Positions 24,101 through 37,195 of a DNA stretch of 64,000 nt are shown here, piece by piece. The notes under the pieces were generated by a model. The model made no database searches. It had not been told where the DNA came from and worked only from the letters and a program-made list of their open reading frames with translations. Both the position numbers and the translations under genes were made by a program. The stretch covers positions 39,159,255 through 39,223,254 of the forward strand of contig OW121742.1 of the NCBI GenBank assembly GCA_933228675.1, in the 5' to 3' direction. Source of the stretch: Stomorhina lunata (taxonomy: Eukaryota > Arthropoda > Insecta > Diptera > Rhiniidae). How positions within the stretch are numbered: the first letter of the stretch is position 1; each line of letters begins with the position of its first letter.

Positions 24101-25125
24101 TATCGTCAACTTTTCTATAGAAATGTCTTAATATCGTCAACTTTTCTATAGAAATGTCTTCTTATAGTCAACTTTTTTATACAAATATCTTCCTATCGTC
24201 AACTTTTCTACAGAAATGTCTTCCCATTGTGAACTTTTCTATAGAAATATCTTCCTATAGTCAACTTTTCTATAGAAATGTCTTGCTATCGTCAACTTTT
24301 CTATAGAAATGTCATCCTGTCGTCAGCTTTTCTATAAAAATGTTATCTTATCTTCGACTTTTCTATAGAATAGTCTTCCTAACGTCAACTTTTATATAAA
24401 AATGTCTTCCTATCGTCAATTTTTCTATAGAAATGTCTTCCTGTCGTCAAATTTTCTCTAGAAATGTCTTCCTATCGTCAAATTTTCTCTAGAAATGTCT
24501 TCCTATCGTCAACTTTTCTGTAGAAATGTCTTCCTATCGTCAATTTTTCTATAGAAATGTCTTCCTATCGTCAACTTTTCTATAGAAATGTCTTCCTATC
24601 GTCAACTTTTCTATAGAAATGTCTTCCTATCGTCAACTTTTCTATAGAAATGTCTTCCTATCGTCAACTTTTCTATAGAAATGTCTTCCTATCGTCAACT
24701 TTTCTATAGAAATGTCTTCCTATCGTCAACTTTTCTATAGAAATGTCTTCCTTTCGTCAACTTTTCTATAGAAATGTCTTCCTATCGTCAACTTTTCTAT
24801 AGAAATGTCTTCCTATCGTCAACTTTTCTATAGAAATGTCTTCCTATTGTCAACTTTTCTATAGAAATGTCTTCCTATCGTCAACTTTTCTATAGAAATG
24901 TCTTCCTATCGTCAACTTTTCTATAGAAATGTCTTCCTATCGTCAACTTTTCTATAGAAATGTCTTCCTATCGTCAACTTTTCTATAGAAATGTCTTCCT
25001 ATCGTCAAATTTTCTCTAGAAATGTCTTCCTATTGTCAAATTTTCTCTAGAAATATATTCCTATCGCTAACTTTTCTTATCATCTTCTTGTCGTCAACTT
25101 TTTTATAGAAATGTCTTTCTATCAC
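21166..25125 (-). repeat. Satellite family C array (copy 2, reverse orientation, 4 kb)
   Basis: About 125 tandem 31-bp monomers, read on + as CAACTTTTCTATAGAAATGT then CTTCCTATCGT. The left 500 bp use AAAAGACTTCCTAACGT; the rest mostly AAATGTCTTCCTATCGT. Long runs at 22960-23340 and 24540-25010 are nearly uniform. A 1592-bp block is duplicated within it. The array fades at 25040-25125 into single-copy DNA. Confidence 0.97.
21740..24925. repeat. 1592-bp higher-order tandem duplication in family C
   Basis: Diagnostic variants are repeated at exactly 1592 bp: TAGAAACGTC (21771 and 23363), CATGAAATAT (21831 and 23423), CATCCTGTCG (22721 and 24313) and TTCGTCAA (23161 and 24753). The TATTGTC variant is offset by 1561 instead, so one copy lost one 31-bp monomer after duplication. 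Only rare single-base differences were noticed between copies, which implies a recent event. Confidence 0.93.
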
Positions 25126-26570
25126 TTTGGGTTGATGCGCTCCCACTCAAATTTCTTAACCTCTTAACTGGCCAAAAGGAATAAATATTTAATTTTTTTT
25201 TTAGTCCTCGACATAGTCTATCGTTAAGTTCATCATCACATTAAAGTGTAACTGGTAGACAAATCAAAGGAACTTCATAAGTTCATTCGCTTCGAGGTTC
25301 GGACATTTATGTTGTTGTTTTTGTAAAATTGTTTTATTATCGTACACGTTCGTTAAGTTGTCGGTCGGCAAAGCTCAGAAGCTAAAAAATACTGGTTAAA
25401 CGAATAAAAATAAATAAAATTGTATAAACACTCTCCAACGAGTAGTTACACATTAAAAACTTAACAAACAAAACAAAAAAAATAAAGGAAAAAGCCCAAA
25501 AATACATTAAACGAAATATATAGCAATGGCTCAAACTCCAGCCCAAATGAACCAAGAGTCGGAGACGAAGTCTAGAAGCAAAGATTGTACCAAAGTCTGT
25601 CCATTTGGGATAAATTGAATGGAATAAAACTAAAGTAGAGCTGTTGGGTTTGTTTGTCTTGAGCCAAGAATCAAGACAAAAAGACCCAAAGGGACGGACA
25701 TGGTAGATGGAAGGACAGACACAAACAAATAGTCGGAGGAATGAACCAACAAACGATCGACGAACGAACAAACAAAACGGACAGAAATTTTTAATGTATC
25801 ACAATTCCAAGAATTTAGGAAAAGGAACGTGAGAAACTTTGTTTTTGTTATTTTCATTTTGGATTTTTAAGCACACATCGTTGTTGTTGTTGTTATTGTT
25901 GTTGTTATTGCATTTTTATTATTATTTTCTTTATTTCATTCTTGTTGTTTTTGTTGTTGTCGAAATTTCATCTTCAATTTGGAGATATGGCTGGTTATTG
26001 TACAACTACGACTTGCTGCGATCCATAAGATCATGTCCCTGTAAGTGAGTGTCTGCGAATTGTGTGTCTGTGTTTGTGTGTATGTATGGGTAAATGAATC
26101 TTTGGAGTTGTCATCGAAAATGTGCGTTTTATGAAGAGTGAGAAAGTATTTGGTTACTTTATTACATGAACTCACATACAGAATATATGTATTTATGATA
26201 CAAAGATCGATGTATGTGTTGGACAGGATTGGGGGTTTAAAGGATTGAATTCAATTAGATTTAACGAGTGTATGTTATTCAAAGGATCTTGTGATCGTTA
26301 AAACTATGTTAAAGGATCTTCGAACCGGATCTTTTGAACTTTAACTATTTATAACTTAATATATCATGGAAGTTATATCTGTCAAATAAGTTGTCCTTCG
26401 TTCAGGTTATCTTACATAACCACCATGATCTTATATATGTAGCCTTCAACATCTGGTGCAATAATAAAATTTTTGTAACAAAGGAGGTGTTACGTTAGGG
26501 CAATTTAGAGCTACATATGTCAAAGTAAGTAGTTGTCATTTATTTTGCCATTTTACTACAATGGACGTCC
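25126..26570. other. Single-copy-looking spacer
   Basis: No supported gene. GTT repeats lie at about 25877-25913 and 25940-25960. A minus-strand open frame of 129 codons (25382-25771) is Phe/Leu/Ser-rich, overlaps another frame and has no recognised domain, so I do not call it coding. AAAGGATCTT occurs repeatedly near 26280-26320. Confidence 0.45.
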
Positions 26571-28168
26571 ATTTTAAAAAAAATTCTTATAAAACTAAGA
26601 AATTTTTGAAAAAATTTCCTATACAAATAAGAAACTTTTGGAAATTTTCCTATAAAAATTAAAAATTTTTGAAAAATTTCCTATAAAAATAACAATTTTT
26701 TTAAAATTTTCCTATAAAAATAAGAAATTTTTGAAAAGTTTCCTACAAAAATAAGAAATTTTCGAAAAATTTCCTATAAAAATAAGAAATTTTTAAAAAA
26801 TTTCTCATAAAAATAAGAAATTTATGAAAAATTTTCTATAAAAATAAGAAATTTTTGAAAAATTTCCTATAAAAATAAGAAATTTTTGAAAAATTTCCTA
26901 TAAAAATAAGAAATTTTTGAAAAATTTCCTATAAAAATAAGAAATTTTCGAAAAATTTCCTATAAAAATAAGAAATTTTTGAAAAAATTCCTACAAAAAT
27001 AAGAAGTTTTCGAAAAATTTCCTATAAAAATAAGAATTTCTTGAAAAATTTCCTAGAAAACAAGAAATTTAAAAAAAATTTCTTATAAAAATATAAATTT
27101 TTGAAAAATTTCCTATAAAAATAACAAATTTTTGAAAATTTTCCTATAAAAATAAGAAATTTTTTAAAAATTTCCTATAAAAATAAGAAATTTTTGAAAA
27201 ATTTCCTATAAAAATAAGAAACTTTTGAAAAATTTCGTATAAAAATAAGAAATTTTTCAAAAATTTCCTATAAAAATAAGAAATTTTTGAAAAATTTTGT
27301 ATAAAAATTAGAAATTTTTGAAAAATTTCATATAAAAATAAGAAGTTTTTAAAAAAAATTCCTATAAAAATAAAAAAAATTTGTAAAACTTCCTATAAAA
27401 ATAAGAAATTTTTGAAAAATTCCCATAAAAATAAGAAACTTTTGAAATGTTTCCTAAAGAAATAATAATTTTTTGAAAAATTTCCTACCAAAATTAAAAA
27501 TTTTTGAAAAATTTCCTATAGAAATAAGACATTTTTGAAAAACTTGCTATAAAAATAAGAAATTTAAAAAAAAAAATCCTATAAAAATAACAAATTTTTA
27601 AAAAATTTGCTATTAAAATAAGAAATTTTTGAAAAATTGTCTATAGAAATAAGAAACTTTTGAAAATTTTCCTATAAAAAAAGAAATTTTTGAAAATTTC
27701 CCACAAAAAAGAAACTTTTGAAAATTTTCCTATAAAAAGAACTTTTTAAAAAATTTCCTATAAAAATAGGAAATTTTCGAAAATTTTCCTATAAAAATAA
27801 AAAATTTTTGCAAAATTTCCTGTAAAAATAAGAAATTTTTGAAACATCTCCTATAAAATAAAAAATTTTTGAAAAATTTCCGATAAAAATAAGAAATTTT
27901 TTAAAAATTTCCTATAAAATTAAGAAATTTTTGAAAAATTTCCTATAAAAATAAGAAATTTTTAAAAAATTTCCTATAAAAATAAGAAATTTTTGAAAAA
28001 TTTCCTATAAAAATAAGAAATTTTTGAAAAATTTCCCATAAAAATAAGAAATTTTTGAAAAATTTCCTATAAAAATAAGAAATATTTCAAAAATTTCCTA
28101 TAAAAATAAGAACTTTTTGAAAAACTTCCTATAAAAATACGAAAATTTTTAAAAAAAATTTTACAAAT
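26571..28168 (+). repeat. Satellite family A array, forward, degenerate
   Basis: About 50 monomers of ~31 bp (TTTCCTATAAAAATAAGAAA plus TTTTTGAAAAA). The array is more diverged than others (CAAATTTTTG, TTTCGTAT, CCCATAAAAA, AAAAAAAATCC variants scattered). It begins with degenerate copies near 26571 and ends at a T-rich junction near 28168. Forward-oriented throughout. Confidence 0.95.
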
Positions 28169-29050
28169 ATGAGAAATTTTAGATTCATTTCATTGACCAT
28201 TTCCTTGAAAGACTTAATTCTTTACCATCACTGCATTTTATCAAAGTCTGCGTTTCGCACGATGCTCTGCCAACACTCCACCAACAAATCCAGCGTCTCC
28301 ACAACTCGCAAATATGAAAAGTTTACCAAATCAACTAGACTCCAATATATTCCACTCTTTTCAGTTCAGCCACGTTACCTCTAAATTCTTCAGGAATTTC
28401 ACATTGAAACGCATTTTAGGCGTCTTTTTCATTGCCCCAATGCGTTTTTCTGTTATTGCGGAGAAATAGGAAGCGACGCATGGTATAGGCGGTATAATAT
28501 GTATGTATGTGCGTCGCAGTGGGACGTTCCACCAAATGACAGTGGCATAAATGCAGACAGACTAATATTGCGGTGCTTAAAATGTAATCAGACAGAGAAA
28601 TGAGCTGGACGGACCTTTTGGAAATACGCAGACAATTGGGCAATAAAATAGGGAGCGCCTATAATGAGGTGTTAGTTGGGCAATGAATGTTCAGTTAGAA
28701 AAAGGCCTCAAGACTAATTCCCATTTTTGAACCCAACCTTTATTAGAAATTCAGGAAATGGTCTTAAAATTGTTACTAAATTTTTTTTTAATTATTGAAG
28801 TCTAAGCTATGGATGCGCTCTGGGAATAACTTCTCTTTAAAATAAATGAAATATTATGTATTTTTCTAAATTCACAACTTTTGCATCACCCTATTAATTC
28901 CACAAGTTAGTTTTGGAATTTTTTATTCGAATAAGTTCATTTTTGTATTACTTTTTTTGGACGATTGTACTCGAACTTCGGCAAAAAATAATGCAACAAC
29001 ATTAACAGACAACATAAATATTATTTTATGTAGACATAAACCCAGCAAAC
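28169..29050. other. Single-copy-looking spacer
   Basis: No recognised gene. Overlapping short frames of about 70 codons lie on both strands (28169-28384 + and 28416-28643 -) without a familiar motif. A TATG run is at about 28499-28508. Confidence 0.45.
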
Positions 29051-29758
29051 AAAAAAATTTTTGAAAAATTTGAAAAATTTCTTCTAAAAATAAGAAATTT
29101 TTGAAAAATTTCTTATAAAAATAAGAAATTTTTGAAAAATTTCCTTTAAAAATAAGAAATTTTTAAAAACTCCCTATAAAATAAGAAATTTTAAAAAATT
29201 TCATACAAAAATAAGACATTTTTGAAAAATTTCATACAAAAATAAGACATTTTTGAAAAATTTCCTATAAAAATCAGAAATTTTTGAAAAATTTTCCTAT
29301 AAAAATAAGAAATTTTTGAAAAATTTCCTATAAAAATAAGACATTTTTGAAAAATTTCCTATAAAAATGAGCAATTTTTGAAAAATTTCCTATATAAATA
29401 AGAAATTTTTGAAAAACTCCCTATAACAATGAGAAATTTTTGAAAAATTTCATACAAAAATAAGAAATTTTTTAAAAATTTCCTTTAAAAATAAGAAATT
29501 TTTAAAAACTCCCTATAAAATAAGAAATTTTAAAAAATTTCATACAAAAATAAGACATTTTTGAAAAATTTCATACAAAAATAAGACATTTTTGAAAAAT
29601 TTCCTATAAAAATCAGAAATTTTTGAAAAACTTTCCTATATAAATAAGAAATTTTTGAAAAATTTTCCTATAAAAATAAGAAATTTTTGAAAAATTTCCT
29701 ATACAAATAAGACATTTTTGAAAAACTCCCTATAAAAATGAGAAATTTTTCAAAAATT
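29051..29758 (+). repeat. Satellite family A array, forward, with a 339-bp duplication
   Basis: Monomers of TTTCCTATAAAAATAAGAAA type. The run of variants TTTTAAAAACTCCCTATAAA, AAAAAATTTCATACAAAAAT, two AAGACATTTTTG monomers and AAATCAG occurs at about 29160-29285 and again at 29500-29625, offset 339 bp (about 11 monomers). The array passes directly into family D at 29758. Confidence 0.93.
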
Positions 29759-31770
29759 TCAATATAAATTTTTCTAAACAAAATTTTCAATAAAAAATTT
29801 TTCTATAGAAAAATTTTAATATAAAATTTTTCTAACGAAAATTTTTTCTATAGAAAATTTTCAATAAAAAAAAAAATTTAAAATTTTATAGAAAATTTTC
29901 AATATAAAATTTGTTTATAGAAAATTTTCAATACAAAATTTTTCTATAGAAAATATTTAATATAAAAATATAAAATAAGACATTCTTGAAAAATTTCTTA
30001 TAAAAATAAGAAATTTTTCAAAAATTTCAATATAAAATTTTTCTAAACAAAATTTTCAATATAAAATTTTTCTATAGAAAATTTTTAATATAAAATTTTT
30101 CTATAGAAAATTTTTGATATAAAATTCTTCTATAGAAAATTTTTAATATAAAATTCCTCTATAGAAAATTTTTAATATAAAATTTTTCTATAGAAAATTT
30201 TCAATATAAAATTTTTCTATAGAAAATTTTCATTATAAAATTTTTTTATACAAAATTTTCAATATAAAATTTTTTTCTAAAAATTTTTAATATAAAATTT
30301 TTCTATAGAAAATTTTTAACATAAAATTTTTCTATAGAAAATTTTCAATGTAAATTTTTTTTATAGAAAATTTTCAATGTAAAATTTTGTGATAGAAAAT
30401 TTTCAATGTAAAATTTTTTTATAGAAAATTTTCAATATAAAATATTTCTATAGAAAATTTTCAATACAAAATTTTCTATAGAAAATTTTTAATACAAAAT
30501 TTGTACATAGAAAATTTTTAATACAAAATTTTTATATAGAAAATATTCAATATAAAATTTTTCTATAGAAAATATTCAATATAAAATTTTTCTATAGAAA
30601 ATTTTCAATATAAAATTTTTCTATAGAAAATTTTTAATATAAAATTTTTCTAAAGAAAATTTTTCCTATAGAAAATTTTCAATATAAAAAAAATTTTTTA
30701 TAGAAAATTTTCAATGTAAAATTTGTTTATAGAAAATTTTCAATACAAAATTTTTCTATACAAAATTTTTCTATAGAAAATTTTCAATATAAAATTTTCA
30801 ATATAAAATTTTTCTACAGAAAATTTTCAATATAAAATTTTTCTACAGAAAATTTTCGATACAAAAATTTTGTATTAAAAATTTTCTATAAAAAATTTTC
30901 AATATAAAATTTTTCTATAAAAAATTTTCAATATATAACTTTTCTTTAGAAAATTTTCAATATAAAATTTTTCAATAGAAAATTTTCAATACAAAATTTT
31001 TCTATAGAAAATTTTCAACACAAAATTTTTCTATAAAAAAATTTTAATATAAAGTTTTTCCATAGAAGATAAAATTTTTCTATAGAAAATTTTCAATATA
31101 AAATTTTTCTACAGAAAATTTTCAACATAAAATTGTTCTAAAGAAATTTTTAAAACAAAATTTTTCTATAGAAAATTTGTAATATAAAATTTTTCTATAA
31201 AAATTTTTTTATAGAAAATTTTCAATATAAAATTTTTCTATACAAAAGTTTCGATATAAAATTTTCCTATACAAAATTTTCAATATAAAATTTTCAACAT
31301 AAAATTTTTTTAAAGAAAATTTTTAATATAAAATTTTTCTATAGAAAATTTTTAATATAAAATTTTTTTATAAAAATTTTTCTGTAGAAAATTTTCAATA
31401 TAAAATATTTCTATACAAAATTTTCAATACAAAATTTTTCTATACAAAATTTTCAATATAAAATTTTTCTATAGACAATTTTCAATATAAAATTTTTCTA
31501 TAAAAAATATTTAATATAAAATTTTTCTATAGAAAATTTTCAATATAAAATTTTTCTATAAAAAATTTTCAATATAAAATTTTTCTATAGAAAATTTTCT
31601 ATATAAAATTTTTCTATAGAAAATTTTTAATATAAAATTTTTCTAAAAAAATTTTCAATATAAAATTTTTCTAAAAAAATTTTCAATATAAAATTTTTCT
31701 AAAAAAATTTTCAATATAAAATTTTTCTATAGAAAATTTTCAATATAAAATTTTTGTAAAAAAGTTTTCA
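29759..31770 (+). repeat. Satellite family D array (copy 1)
   Basis: Tandem ~29-bp monomers: AATATAAAATTTTTCTATAG then AAAATTTTC. It carries the TTTTCTATAGAAAA palindrome with an AATATAAAA linker. Variants include AATACAAAA and AATGTAAAATTTTTTTATAG clusters. Near 29960-30050 a short stretch of family A reappears, so the A/D junction itself is duplicated. The array ends at 31770 with a TTTTTGTAAAAAAG monomer. Confidence 0.95.
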
Positions 31771-33090
31771 GTTATTTAGGAATATTGATATGGCAATATT
31801 AAATTTTTGCTGGGATCATCCTATGCGCATATGCATCGCTGGGAGTAAGTACTTTCTTCTCGGTACTTGTAAGTTTACGAGCAAATATGTTGTGTACTTA
31901 ACACATACAGACAAACATTCATACAGACCAAGAAATATAATGACTTGAACGCCGATATCGGTGGTAGAAGAGAAAGTTAAAATTCCATTGTATGCAACAA
32001 TTGTTGTTGTACAATGGAATTTTCTTAACTAAATAAAAGTACGAAAAAAATAAAACAACTATTTAAGTAAATAAATAATTTTGCAATAAAAAAAATATTA
32101 AATCTATACAATGAGAAGAAAAGAGAGCAAAATTGTACATGTAAATGAGAAAAATATTTATGTAAAGAAATATTGATTACGACCATTTTCAAAATGACAA
32201 CAATAGTTGTTAATAGAGTGTAGTCGAATTAATAATTTTAAGGAGTGTAAGTATCAAAATGACAAAATTTGTGCATGTACTCGTATATTAAGCACAAACT
32301 TTATCAACAAATTAACATGAAATCATGTTAAATTGACACTAGATTTTGCAAAATGAGGTTTCTTCTTAAAAGTCATAACTTATTTGCCAAATAGCAAATT
32401 CATTAGCAAATGTTAATAATTTAGAGTTCAAAACTTATTAAAAGTTCAAGATTAATTGATTAAGTGACTCAGGTATATTTTATAAATAATTACATTCCAA
32501 AAATGTTAAAACTATCTAAACAATTGAAAGAATTGACTGCATAACTTAGAAATTTTTCTCAGAATTCCTCATCAATATATTTGCACATTTAATAAATTTT
32601 CTACCAAAACTTAAATCTAATAAATATTTAAGGAATTTATTCCCTAATTTTCTATAATAACCATAAAAATAAAAATTTGTTGCCATAGTTAGATCCTTAT
32701 CGTGGACAACGAATATTTTCCTAACAAACTACGACAACTGTTGCCCCAACCATTTCAATTTTATCTGATTTGTGGCCAAGGAATTTTTTCTAAGAATTAC
32801 AATGTGGCGCATGCGCACACAGTAGGCGCCTTAAATGCAAAAAATCCTAAGACTAAAAAATAAATAAAATCTTGAAAAATAAAATTCTTGTTATTTTTTA
32901 AGTTAACAAAAAAAAAACACAAGACAAGAACTTTTTTAAGATACGATACGAATATTTGGTATCTGTTTAGGCCATTCTAAATTGTCTGACAATAGCATAA
33001 AAGTATGTTTTAAACTGCATAGTTTGTTGATTTTCTTAATATTGTTAAAATGTTGTTGAGGAAAAAATGTGGTCAGGAATTCAAAGGAGT
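31771..33090. other. Single-copy-looking spacer
   Basis: No gene recognised; no open frame above 60 codons. Contains the nested hairpin at 31979-32023 and otherwise A/T-rich sequence. Confidence 0.45.
31979..32023. repeat. Perfect 14-bp inverted repeat with palindromic loop
   Basis: Arms AAAATTCCATTGTA (31979-31992) and TACAATGGAATTTT (32010-32023) are perfect reverse complements. The 17-base loop contains the palindrome CAACAATTGTTG. Its role is unknown: it could be the end of a small transposon or a structured transcript. It is not a bacterial-type terminator. Confidence 0.75.
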
Positions 33091-34755
33091 CAAATATTGA
33101 AATTTTTGAAAAATTTCGTATAAAAATAGAAAAGTTTTTAAAAATTTCCTATAAAAATAAGAAATTTTTGAAAAATTTCCTATAAAAATAAGAAATTTTT
33201 GAAAAAATTCCTATAAAAATAAGAAACTTTTAAAAAATTTCCTATAAAAATAAAAAAATTTTAAAAAATTTCCTATAAAAATAAGAAATTTTTAAAAAAT
33301 TTCCTATAAAAATAAGAAATTTTTAAAAAATTTCCTATAAAAATAAAAAATTTTAGAAAAATTTCCTAAGAAGATAAGAAATTTTTAAAAAAATTCCTAT
33401 AAAAATAAGAAATTTTTGAAAAATGTTCCTATAAATATAACAAATTTTTGAAAAATTTCCTATAAAAAAAATAACATTTTTGAAAAATTTCCTACAAAAA
33501 TAAGAAATTTTTGAAAAATTTCCTATAAAAATAAGAAATTTTTGAAAAATTTCCTATAAAAATAAGAAATTTTTGAAAAATTTCCTACAAAAATAAGAAA
33601 TTTTTGAAAAATTTCCTATAAAAATAAGAAACTTTTGAAATATTTCCTATAAAAACACGTATTTTTTAATTTCCCATAAAAATAAGAAACTTTTAAAAAA
33701 TTTCCTATAAAAATAAAAAATTTTTAAAAAATTTCCTATAAAAATAAAAAATTTTTAAAAAATTTCCTATAAAAATTAGAAATTTTTAAAAAATTTCCTA
33801 TAAAAATAAAAAATTTTTTAAAAATTTCCTATAAAAATAAGAAATTTTTAAAAAATTTCCTATAAAAATAGGAAATTTTTGACAAATTTCCTATGAAGAT
33901 AAGAAATTTTTAAAAAAAAATCCTATAAAAATAAGAAATTTTTGAAAAATGTTCCTATAAAAATAAGAAATTTTTGAAAAATTTCCTATAAAAAAAATAA
34001 AATTTTTGAAAAATTTCCTACAAAAATAAGAAATTTTTGAAAAATTTCCTATAAAAATAAGAAATTTTTGAAAAATTTCCTATAAAAATAAGAAATTTTT
34101 GAAAAATTTCCTATAAAATAAAAAAATTTTTGAAAAATTTCCTATCAAAATAACAAATTTTTGAAAAATTTCGTAAAAAAAAGACATTTTTGAAAAATTT
34201 CCTATAAAAAGATTAAATTTTTGTAAAAATGTCCTAAAAGATAAGAAACTTTTGAAAAATTTTCTCTACAAATAAGAAATTAAAAAAAAATCATATAAAA
34301 ATAAGAAAAGTTTCCTATAAAAATAAGAAAATTTTGAAAAATTTTCTATAAAAATAAGAAATTTTTAAAAATTTTCTGATAAAAATTAGAATTTTTTGAA
34401 AATTTTCCTATAAAAATAAGAAATTTTTTAAAAATTTTTCTATAAAAATAAGAAATTTTTGAAAAATTTCCTATAAAAATAAGAAATTTTTGAAAATTTT
34501 CCTGTAAAAATAAGAAATTTTTGAAAAATTTCCTATAAAAATAAGAAATTTTTGAAAAATTTCCTATAAAAATAAAACATTTTTGAAAGATTTCCTATAA
34601 AAATAAGACATTTTTGAAAATTTTCCTATAAAAATAAGAAATTTTTGAAAAATTTTCTTTAAAATAGGAAATTTTTGAAAACTAAAAAAAAATCCTATAC
34701 GAATTGGAAATTATTGAAAAATTTCCTATAAAAATACTAAATTTTTGAAAAATTT
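33091..34755 (+). repeat. Satellite family A array, forward, with a 527-bp duplication
   Basis: Tandem TTTCCTATAAAAATAAGAAA-type monomers. The variant pair AAATGTTCCTATA followed by CCTATAAAAAAAATAA occurs at 33421-33475 and at 33948-34003, offset 527 bp (17 x 31), showing a higher-order copy. The right part (34190-34755) is degenerate. It changes to family E around 34755. Confidence 0.93.
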
Positions 34756-35962
34756 CCCAAAGAAATTTTTTTAATAAAAAAATTTTCTATAGAAATTTTT
34801 TCAATGGAAAAATTTTCTATAGAAATTTTTTCAATGGAAAAATTTTCTATGGAAATTTTTTTAATAGAAAAATTTTCTTTAGAAATTTTTTAAATAGAAA
34901 AATTTTCTAAAGAATTGTTTTTAATAGAAAAACTTTCTAGAGAAATTTTTTTAATAGAAAAATGTTCTATAGAAATTTTTTCAATAGAAAAATTTTCTAT
35001 AGAAATTTTTTTAGTAGAAAAATTTTCTAGAGAAATTTTTTTAATAGAAAATTTCTATAGATATGTTTTCAATAGAAAACTTTCTATAGAAATTTTTTCA
35101 ACAAAAAAATTTTCTGTAGAAATTTTTTCAAAAAAAAAATTTTCTGTAGAAATTTTTTCAATAGAAAAATTTTCTATAAAAATTTTTTCAATAAAAAAAT
35201 GTTCTATAGAAATTTTTTCAATAGAAAAGTGTTCTTTAGAAAAATTTTCTGTACAATTTTTTTTCAATATAAATATTTTATATAGAAATTTTTTAAATAG
35301 AAAAATTTTCTAAAGAAATGTTTTTAATAGAAAAAATTTCTAGAGAAATTTTTTTAATAGAAAAATTTTCTATAGAAATTTTTTTAATAGAAATATTTTA
35401 TATAGAAAATTTTTAAATAGAAAAATTTTCCAAATAAATTTTTTTAGTAGAAAAATTTTCTAGAGAAATTTTTTTAATAGAAAAATTTCTATAGATATAT
35501 TTTCAATAGAAAAATTTTCTATAGAAATTTTTTTAATGGAAACATTTTTTTATAGAAATTTTTTTAATAGAAAAATTTTCTTTAGAAATTTTTTTAATAG
35601 AAAAATTTTTTTTAGAAATTTTTTTAATAGAAAAATTTTCTATAGAAATTTTTTCTATGGAAATTTTTTCAGTAGAAAAATTTTCTATAGAAATTTTATC
35701 AGTAGAAAAATTTTCTATAGATATTTTTTCAATAAAAAAATTTTCTATAGAAATTTTTAAAATAGTAAAATGTTCTATAGAAAGTTTTTCAATAGAAAAG
35801 TGTTCTATAGACAAATTTTCTATACAAATTTTTTCCATAAAAGTATTTTATATAGAAATTTTTAAATAGAAAAATTTCCTATAGAAATTTGTTTAACAGA
35901 AAAATTTTCTAGAGAATTTGTTTAATAAATAGAAAGTTTTAATAGAGAAATTTTCTACAAAA
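34756..35962 (+). repeat. Satellite family E array
   Basis: Tandem ~30-bp monomers: AATAGAAAAATTTTCTATAG then AAATTTTTTT. Variants include CTAGAGAAAT, CTTTAGAAAT, TCAATAGAAAAGTGTTC and TCAGTAGAAA, again clustered. The period is a multiple of three, so periodic Phe/Ile/Ser/Glu/Lys frames of about 100 codons open on both strands; I treat them as artefacts. Family E lies between A and D arrays. Confidence 0.93.
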
Positions 35963-37195
35963 ACTTTTAATAAAAAAATTTTCGATATAAAATTTTTCTA
36001 TAGAAAATTTTCAATATAAAATTTTTCTATATAAAATTTTTCTATAGAAATTTTTCAATATAAAATATTTCTATAAAAAATTTTCAATAAAAAATTTTTC
36101 TATAAAAAATTTTCAGTATAAAATTTTTTTATAAAAAATTTTCAATATAAAATTTTTCTATAGAAAATTTTCAATATACAATTTTTCTATCGAAAATGTT
36201 CAATATAAAGTTTTTCTATAGAAAATTTTCAGTATAAAATTTTTCTATAGAAAATTTTCAATATAAAATTATTCTATAGAAAATTTTCAATATAAAATTT
36301 TTCTATAGAAAATTTTCAGTATAAAATTTTTCTATAGAAAATTTTCAATATAAAATTTTTCTATACAAAATTTTCAATCTAAAATTTTTCTATACAAAAT
36401 TTTCAACATAAAATTTTTCTATACAAAATTTTCAATATAAAATTTTTCTATAGAAAATTTTTAATATAAAATTTTTCTATAGAAAATTTTTAATATAAAA
36501 TTTTTCTATAAAAATTTTTAATAGAAAATTTTTTTATAGAAAATTTTTAATATAAAATTTTTCTATAGAAAATTTTTAATATAAAATTTATCTATAGCAA
36601 ATTTTCAATATAAAATTGTTTTATAGAAATTTTTCAATATAAAATTTTTCTATAGAAAATTTTCATTATAAAATTTTTCTATAGAAAATTTTCAATATAA
36701 AATTTTTCTATAGAAAATTTTCAATATAAAATTTTTCTATAGAAAATTTTCAATATAAAATTTTTCTATAGAAAATTTTCAATATAAAATTTTTCTATAG
36801 AAAATTTTCAATATAAAATTTTTCTATAGAAAATTTTCAATATAAATTTTTTCTATAGAAAATTTTCAATAAAATCTTTTTTCTTTAGAAAATTTTCAAT
36901 ATAAAATTTTGCTATAGAAAATTTTCAATATAAAATTATTTTATAGAAATTTTTCAATATAAAATTGTTTTATAGAAATTTTTCAATATTAAATTTTTCT
37001 ATAGAAAATTTTCAATATAAATTTTTTTTATAGAAAATTTTCAATATAAAATTTTTTTATAGAAAATTTTCAATATAAATTTTTTCTATAGAAAATTTTT
37101 AAAAACAAAATTTTTTGATAGGAAATTTTCAATATAAAATTTTCATAGAAAATTCTCTTACAAAATTTGTGTATAGAAAATTTTTCTATAGAACA
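35963..37195 (+). repeat. Satellite family D array (copy 2)
   Basis: Tandem ~29-bp monomers, AATATAAAATTTTTCTATAG then AAAATTTTC, most regular at 36640-36850. The order A, E, D here parallels the A, D order at 29.05-31.77 kb. It ends in broken monomers near 37195. Confidence 0.95.

Noticed and set aside
21166..25125. CRISPR-like appearance: regular 31-bp palindromic repeats
   Set aside because: The repeats abut each other directly with no unique spacers, the genome is eukaryotic in character, and no cas genes are present.
25382..25857. Overlapping minus-strand frames of 129 and 75 codons
   Set aside because: Two frames cover the same DNA, composition is biased to Phe/Leu/Ser, and no motif was recognised.
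34915..35869. Periodic open frames of 70-132 codons in family E
   Set aside because: Same cause: a 30-bp repeat. Overlapping frames on opposite strands are equally open.
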